Source of the DNA: Actinomycetes bacterium
GTDB lineage: Bacteria > Actinomycetota > Actinomycetes > Actinomycetales > Microbacteriaceae
Direction of reading: 5' to 3'
Length of the DNA: 64,000 nt
Assembly (NCBI GenBank): GCA_023436775.1
Contig: JAEZHW010000063.1
Span: forward strand, 1 to 64,000
The translations under genes were made by a program, and so were the position numbers. The notes beneath the pieces were generated by a model. It was not told the origin of the DNA and made no database searches. It was given only the letters and a program-made list of their open reading frames with translations. Below are positions 61,115 through 64,000 of the stretch, one piece after another; positions within the stretch are counted from its first letter, which is position 1; every line of letters begins with the position of its first letter.

Positions 61115-62320
61115 CGGCAGGCGAGCGATGAGAGCAGTGGCAACCGCGGCAATCCCGGCCCCGGAGCCGGTAATTCCTAGGCCATCGCTGGTGGTGGCCC
61201 CTACCCGAACCGTGCAACCGAGCAGCTGGCCCAATGCAGCTTCGAGCTCATCACGTCGCGGACCGATCTTGGGTCGGCGAGCGATGACCTGCGCGGCGAT
61301 GCTCACCGGCTGCCACCCGCGCTCGGCAAGCAACTCGACTACCGCCTCAAGGAACACCCGGCCCGCGGCGCCGGCGTAGCGCGGATCGTCCGTGCCGAAC
61401 ACTGCTCCCAAGTCGCCGAGGCCCGCAGCCGACAACAGCGCATCCACGATGGCGTGGCTGAGCGCATCACCATCGCTATGCCCGGCCAGCGGCGGTGTGT
61501 CCGGCCACGCGAGGGTGCCGAGCATCAGCACGCCCTCGCCACCATGGGCGTGCACGTCAGCGCCGACGCCGATCTGCACCGGTGAGTCCGCTGGCAATGC
61601 CGGCACCGGTGGCACCGCGAGCAGGGCCTCGGCGCGGTCCAGATCCTCAGTCACTGTGACCTTGAAGGCGAGTTGTGAGCCCGGCACCGACACCACGTCG
61701 TGACCGAGCGCCGCGATGGCGGCGGCATCGTCGGTGAAGGCAACGCCAGCATCGGTGGCGGAGCGCAGCGCGTCGAGCAGCAGCGTCCGAGGAGCCCCCT
61801 GTGGGGTTTGCACCGCGACCATGGCACTGCGGTCCAGGATCGGGCCGAGTCCAATCTCGTCACCAACCTGGCGAATCGTGTCGACCACGGGGGTGACCGG
61901 CACGACGGCCTCGGCACCCTCCTGCAGGGCATCGATCACGGCCTGGAACTGCTCGGTCGGGGTCAACACTCGCGCCGCGTCATGCACCAGGACGAAGTCG
62001 ACCGTCTCCGGCATGGCACGCACGCCCGCGAGGACCGAGTCTTGGCGTTCTGCCCCGCCCGGCACCACGATGATGCGCTCTGCTGCGAACCCGGAACGCG
62101 AGGCGATCTCTGCCGCATCCGCGAGGCGGTCCTCGGGCACCACCAGCACCAGCTGGACCGGGTCCGCCAAGGCCGCGATCGGCGCCAGCGCTCGCTGCAA
62201 CATTGTCTGCCCCGCCACCGGCACGAAGGCCTTGGGCTGGCCCGCGGCCAGACGGGTGCCATTACCGGCCGCCACCAGGACGACGCCGATGCGGGGAGGG
62301 CTCGACGGGGACACGCTCAC
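61112..62320 (-). CDS. ispDF: Bifunctional IspD-IspF isoprenoid enzyme
   Basis: 402 residues, a fusion of two non-consecutive MEP-pathway enzymes. The IspD part (about 1-235) has VVLVAAGNGTRLAAGQPKAF and VLVHDAARVLT, and makes CDP-methylerythritol. The IspF part (about 245-402) has IGVGADVHAHGG and AGHSDGDALSHAIVDAL (zinc ligands), and SDGLGITGSGAGIAA, and forms the cyclodiphosphate. IspE would be separate. GTG start; TAGCCT ends 6 nt upstream. Lies between carD and cysS as in many Micrococcales. Confidence 0.95.
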   Translation of the reverse strand: MSVSPSSPPRIGVVLVAAGNGTRLAAGQPKAFVPVAGQTMLQRALAPIAALADPVQLVLVVPEDRLADAAEIASRSGFAAERIIVVPGGAERQDSVLAGVRAMPETVDFVLVHDAARVLTPTEQFQAVIDALQEGAEAVVPVTPVVDTIRQVGDEIGLGPILDRSAMVAVQTPQGAPRTLLLDALRSATDAGVAFTDDAAAIAALGHDVVSVPGSQLAFKVTVTEDLDRAEALLAVPPVPALPADSPVQIGVGADVHAHGGEGVLMLGTLAWPDTPPLAGHSDGDALSHAIVDALLSAAGLGDLGAVFGTDDPRYAGAAGRVFLEAVVELLAERGWQPVSIAAQVIARRPKIGPRRDELEAALGQLLGCTVRVGATTSDGLGITGSGAGIAAVATALIARLP

Positions 62321-62326
62321 GGTTCC

Positions 62327-62332
62327 AGGCTA
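62327..62332 (-). promoter_or_regulatory. -10 element, leaderless ispDF
   Basis: TAGCCT on the minus strand ends 6 nt before the GTG at 62320. Confidence 0.5.
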
Positions 62333-62370
62333 GTCGGGTTCTGTGGTCGCCTCAGCGCCGCAGACGGAAA

Positions 62371-62415
62371 CGGGTTGGCGCCCCACCGCCGCAGGGGGGC
62401 GGGGGCGCAAACCCG
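62371..62415 (-). terminator. Terminator of carD
   Basis: A 14-bp stem with one G-A mismatch (62371-62384 with 62402-62415) 22 nt past the carD stop, followed on the minus strand by TTTCCGTC. It separates carD from ispDF. Confidence 0.75.
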
Positions 62416-62437
62416 TCGAAGTGTAAAGGCCGGAGCC

Positions 62438-62920
62438 TTAGGAGGCGAGCACCTCGTCCAGCACCTGGCTCGCCTGCTCTTCATCGGTCTTTTCGGCCAG
62501 CGCCAGTTCGCTGATCAGAATCTGGCGAGCCTTGGCGAGCATGCGCTTTTCCCCGGTGGACAGCCCACGGTCCTGGTCGCGACGCCACAGGTCGCGGACT
62601 ACCTCGGACACCTTGATCACATCGCCACTGGCGAGCTTCTCGAGGTTCGCCTTGAATCGACGCGACCAGTTGGTCGGTTCCTCAGTGAATGGAGCGCGCA
62701 GGACTTCAAAGACCTTGTCGAGGCCTTCCTTGCCGATAACATCGCGAACACCCACGAGTTCCAGGTTTTCGGCCGGCACCTCGATCATGAGGTCGCCCTG
62801 CGTCACCTTGAGCTTGAGGTAGAGTTTTTCTTCGCCGCCGATGATGCGCGTCTTGACTTCGGTAATCGTTGCTGCGCCGTGGTGCGGGTAAACAACGGTT
62901 TCGCCGACTGTGAACTGCAT
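62438..62920 (-). CDS. carD: CarD family RNA polymerase-binding regulator
   Basis: 160 residues. The N-terminal RNAP-interaction domain has FTVGETVVYPHHGAATI (Tudor-like) and the C-terminal helical DNA-binding domain includes PTNWSRRFKANLEKLASGD with the Trp that wedges at the promoter bubble edge, then LSTGEKRMLAKARQIL. CarD stabilises open complexes, notably at rRNA promoters. AAGGGG lies upstream of the ATG. Divergent from the lipoprotein gene, sharing about 100 bp. Confidence 0.96.
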   Translation of the reverse strand: MQFTVGETVVYPHHGAATITEVKTRIIGGEEKLYLKLKVTQGDLMIEVPAENLELVGVRDVIGKEGLDKVFEVLRAPFTEEPTNWSRRFKANLEKLASGDVIKVSEVVRDLWRRDQDRGLSTGEKRMLAKARQILISELALAEKTDEEQASQVLDEVLAS

Positions 62921-63008
62921 ATGATAATGCCCCTTCCGGAACGTTCATGATATCACAGCGTGTCTGAAATTAGGCTTGCCTAAGTCACAGACTGCCGCAG
63001 AGTAGCGG

Positions 63009-63014
63009 TAGGCT
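63009..63014 (+). promoter_or_regulatory. -10 of the lipoprotein gene
   Basis: TAGGCT on the plus strand. The predicted transcription start lies near 63021-63024, next to the ATG of a 10-codon mini-ORF and about 48 nt before the lipoprotein GTG. Confidence 0.45.
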
Positions 63015-63023
63015 AGGGACAGT

Positions 63024-63056
63024 ATGCCGAGAACCGCCGCGATCGAGCGGCGCTAA
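63024..63056 (+). CDS. Possible leaderless 10-codon leader ORF
   Basis: ATG 9 nt after the -10 hexamer opens a reading frame MPRTAAIERR ending in TAA. The stop overlaps an ATG (TAATG) that is in frame with the lipoprotein gene. A GCCGC/GCGGC hairpin lies inside it. Short, so chance is a real alternative. Confidence 0.25.
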   Translation: MPRTAAIERR

Positions 63057-63070
63057 TGCAGGAGAACCGA

Positions 63071-63733
63071 GTGAAGTCGCGAATCGCAGCCCTCGCCCTT
63101 GCCGCCGCCGTGAGCCTCGGCTTGGCGGGATGCAACCTGGCCGCCCCGCAGGACACCACCATCCAGTACGACCCGAGCGACGGTGTCAGCGCTGAGGTGG
63201 GCCAGATCGGTGTCCGCAACGCCCTGGTGGTGACCGCGGATGGCTCGCTCGGCAGCCTGGTGATGACCGTCACCAACCGCAGCGCCTCGGACATTGACCT
63301 CACCGTCCAGTTCAAGGACGCCAACGGTGAGCGCGTCAACCTCACCGTGCCGACCGCACCCGGCGTGACCCCCTTCGGTTTCGCCAACCACGGCCAGATC
63401 GTGCTGGCCGACCTTGGTGCAACCCCCGGTGGCCTCATCGACATCTTCTTCCAGTACGGCAGCGAACAGGGCCAGCAGGTGCAGGTCCCGGTGCTCGCTC
63501 CGTGCCTGGCCGAGTACGCTGGCCTGCTGCCCCAGTACTCCTCACTGCAGCCGGAGACCTCGACCACCGAGGCACCGACCACCGACGAGGGCACCGAGGG
63601 TGAGGCCGTGAGCATCGACGTCGAGGTGGATGCGCTGGCCGATGCCCTCGCCGAGCTCGACGCCGCGCACGCGGAACTCGCCGCAGCGATCTGCGAGATC
63701 CCCGAGCCGGCTGACCGCGGCGGCCACCACTAA
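63071..63733 (+). CDS. Secreted lipoprotein, CarD-linked family
   Basis: 220 residues. A signal peptide with lipobox LGLAGC (Cys at 21) is followed by a beta-sandwich-like domain (VRNALVVTADGSLGSLVMTVTNRSASDIDLTVQF, split by short turns), a C-terminal Thr/Glu-rich linker and a helical acidic end. Relatives at this locus in Microbacteriaceae are sometimes labelled DNA modification methylase, which the sequence does not support. The GTG at 63071 is preferred (AGGAG 6 nt upstream); ATG 63056 is the coupled alternative. Function unknown; possibly an envelope-exposed copper- or wall-related protein. Confidence 0.8.
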   Translation: MKSRIAALALAAAVSLGLAGCNLAAPQDTTIQYDPSDGVSAEVGQIGVRNALVVTADGSLGSLVMTVTNRSASDIDLTVQFKDANGERVNLTVPTAPGVTPFGFANHGQIVLADLGATPGGLIDIFFQYGSEQGQQVQVPVLAPCLAEYAGLLPQYSSLQPETSTTEAPTTDEGTEGEAVSIDVEVDALADALAELDAAHAELAAAICEIPEPADRGGHH

Positions 63734-63745
63734 GCACCAGTTCTC

Positions 63746-63779
63746 CAGCAGGGGCGTCGGGCAACCGGCGCCCCTGCTG
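63746..63779. terminator. Bidirectional terminator, lipoprotein / response regulator
   Basis: An 11-bp perfect stem (63746-63756 with 63769-63779) with inner CGG/CCG pairing, between convergent stops. Confidence 0.75.
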
Positions 63780-63822
63780 CGTCTTGCGCATCCTACCGGT
63801 TGGCGCCGACGCTGCGGTGCCG

Positions 63823-64000
63823 CTAGCCGTCGTAGCGGTAGCCGAGGCCTCGCACCGTCACGATGCGGATTGGTTGCGAAGGATTGTCCTCCACCTTCGC
63901 GCGCAGCCGCTTGATATGCACATCCAGCGTCTTGGTGTCCCCCACGTAGTCATCGCCCCAAACCCGGTCGATGAGTTGTCCGCGGGTGAGCACGCGCCCG
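63823..64000 (-). CDS. OmpR-type response regulator, C-terminal part (truncated by window)
   Basis: Only the last 59 codons are inside the window. They encode the end of an OmpR/PhoB winged helix: LTRGQLIDRVWGDDYVGDTK, TLDVHIKRLRAKVEDNP and IRIVTVRGLGYRYDG. The VRGLGYRY ending and position beside carD suggest a RegX3/PhoP-like regulator, whose sensor kinase would lie right of the window. The receiver domain is not visible. Confidence 0.88.
   Translation of the reverse strand, partial: GRVLTRGQLIDRVWGDDYVGDTKTLDVHIKRLRAKVEDNPSQPIRIVTVRGLGYRYDG

Overview
The window is a 64 kb stretch of high-GC actinobacterial chromosome. It is densely coded, mostly on the minus strand, and rich in GTG starts. 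Gene content and order point to Micrococcales, close to Microbacteriaceae. The main clues are the order rpsB-tsf-pyrH-frr-cdsA followed by a short DivIVA-repeat gene, the IspD-IspF fusion next to CarD, the Csp/DUF3027/small-membrane-protein/XPB-helicase neighbourhood, a DtxR-type regulator beside serC, a DUF4032 kinase beside an orphan MsiK-type ATPase, and a LigA insertion typical of that order. The assignment rests on recalled synteny and protein features, not on a search. I saw no insertion sequence, prophage, CRISPR array or rRNA. There is one tRNA gene (Thr, UGU).

Layout. 1-7.3 kb: a GlsB/YeaQ-type membrane protein, an unknown protein, an MFS exporter, an OsmC-like protein, a SugE/Gdx exporter preceded by a convincing guanidine-III riboswitch, and gatCAB. 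7.5-12.6 kb: a small lipoprotein, ligA, mnmA and a cysteine desulfurase (the last two form a tRNA 2-thiolation pair). 12.6-19 kb: glgX-glgE-glgB. 19-24.3 kb: a YbbN-like thioredoxin/TPR protein and a membrane/lipoprotein hybrid, divergent from a long DivIVA-like coiled-coil protein and an AI-2E family permease. 24.3-31 kb: hydrolase, small CxxC protein, cell-wall lytic protein, four-repeat DivIVA protein, cdsA, frr, pyrH, tsf, rpsB. 31.3-40.5 kb: M23-like protein, xerC, dprA, comM, YraN, ferritin-like protein, DUF1349, DUF2469, rnhB, lepB and a GntR regulator.

40.5-50.5 kb: a DtxR/IdeR-type metalloregulator divergent from serC, DUF2530, DUF3027 with an Asp-rich tail, a cold-shock protein, a small membrane protein, a helicase-associated protein plus XPB helicase, and an OmpR-type two-component system. 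50.6-64 kb: a WXG100 protein, groEL with two CIRCE operators, LytR_C and DUF3263 proteins, msrB with a nitroreductase, tRNA-Thr, a DsbA-like membrane thioredoxin, an MsiK-type ABC ATPase, a DUF4032 kinase, rlmB-cysS-ispDF-carD, a lipoprotein and the 3' end of a second OmpR-type response regulator.

Regulatory themes. At least 18 start codons have a TANNNT-like -10 hexamer ending 6-8 nt upstream and no convincing Shine-Dalgarno sequence, which predicts extensive leaderless transcription. Other genes have strong AGGAGG-type sites or are coupled by ATGA/GTGA/TAGTG overlaps. The best mechanistic find is the guanidine-III riboswitch directly before sugE. The best structural oddities are a cysteine desulfurase lacking the usual cofactor-contacting Gln, a sensor kinase with about 115 residues inserted in its ATPase domain, and a possible leaderless mini-ORF ahead of the terminal lipoprotein gene.
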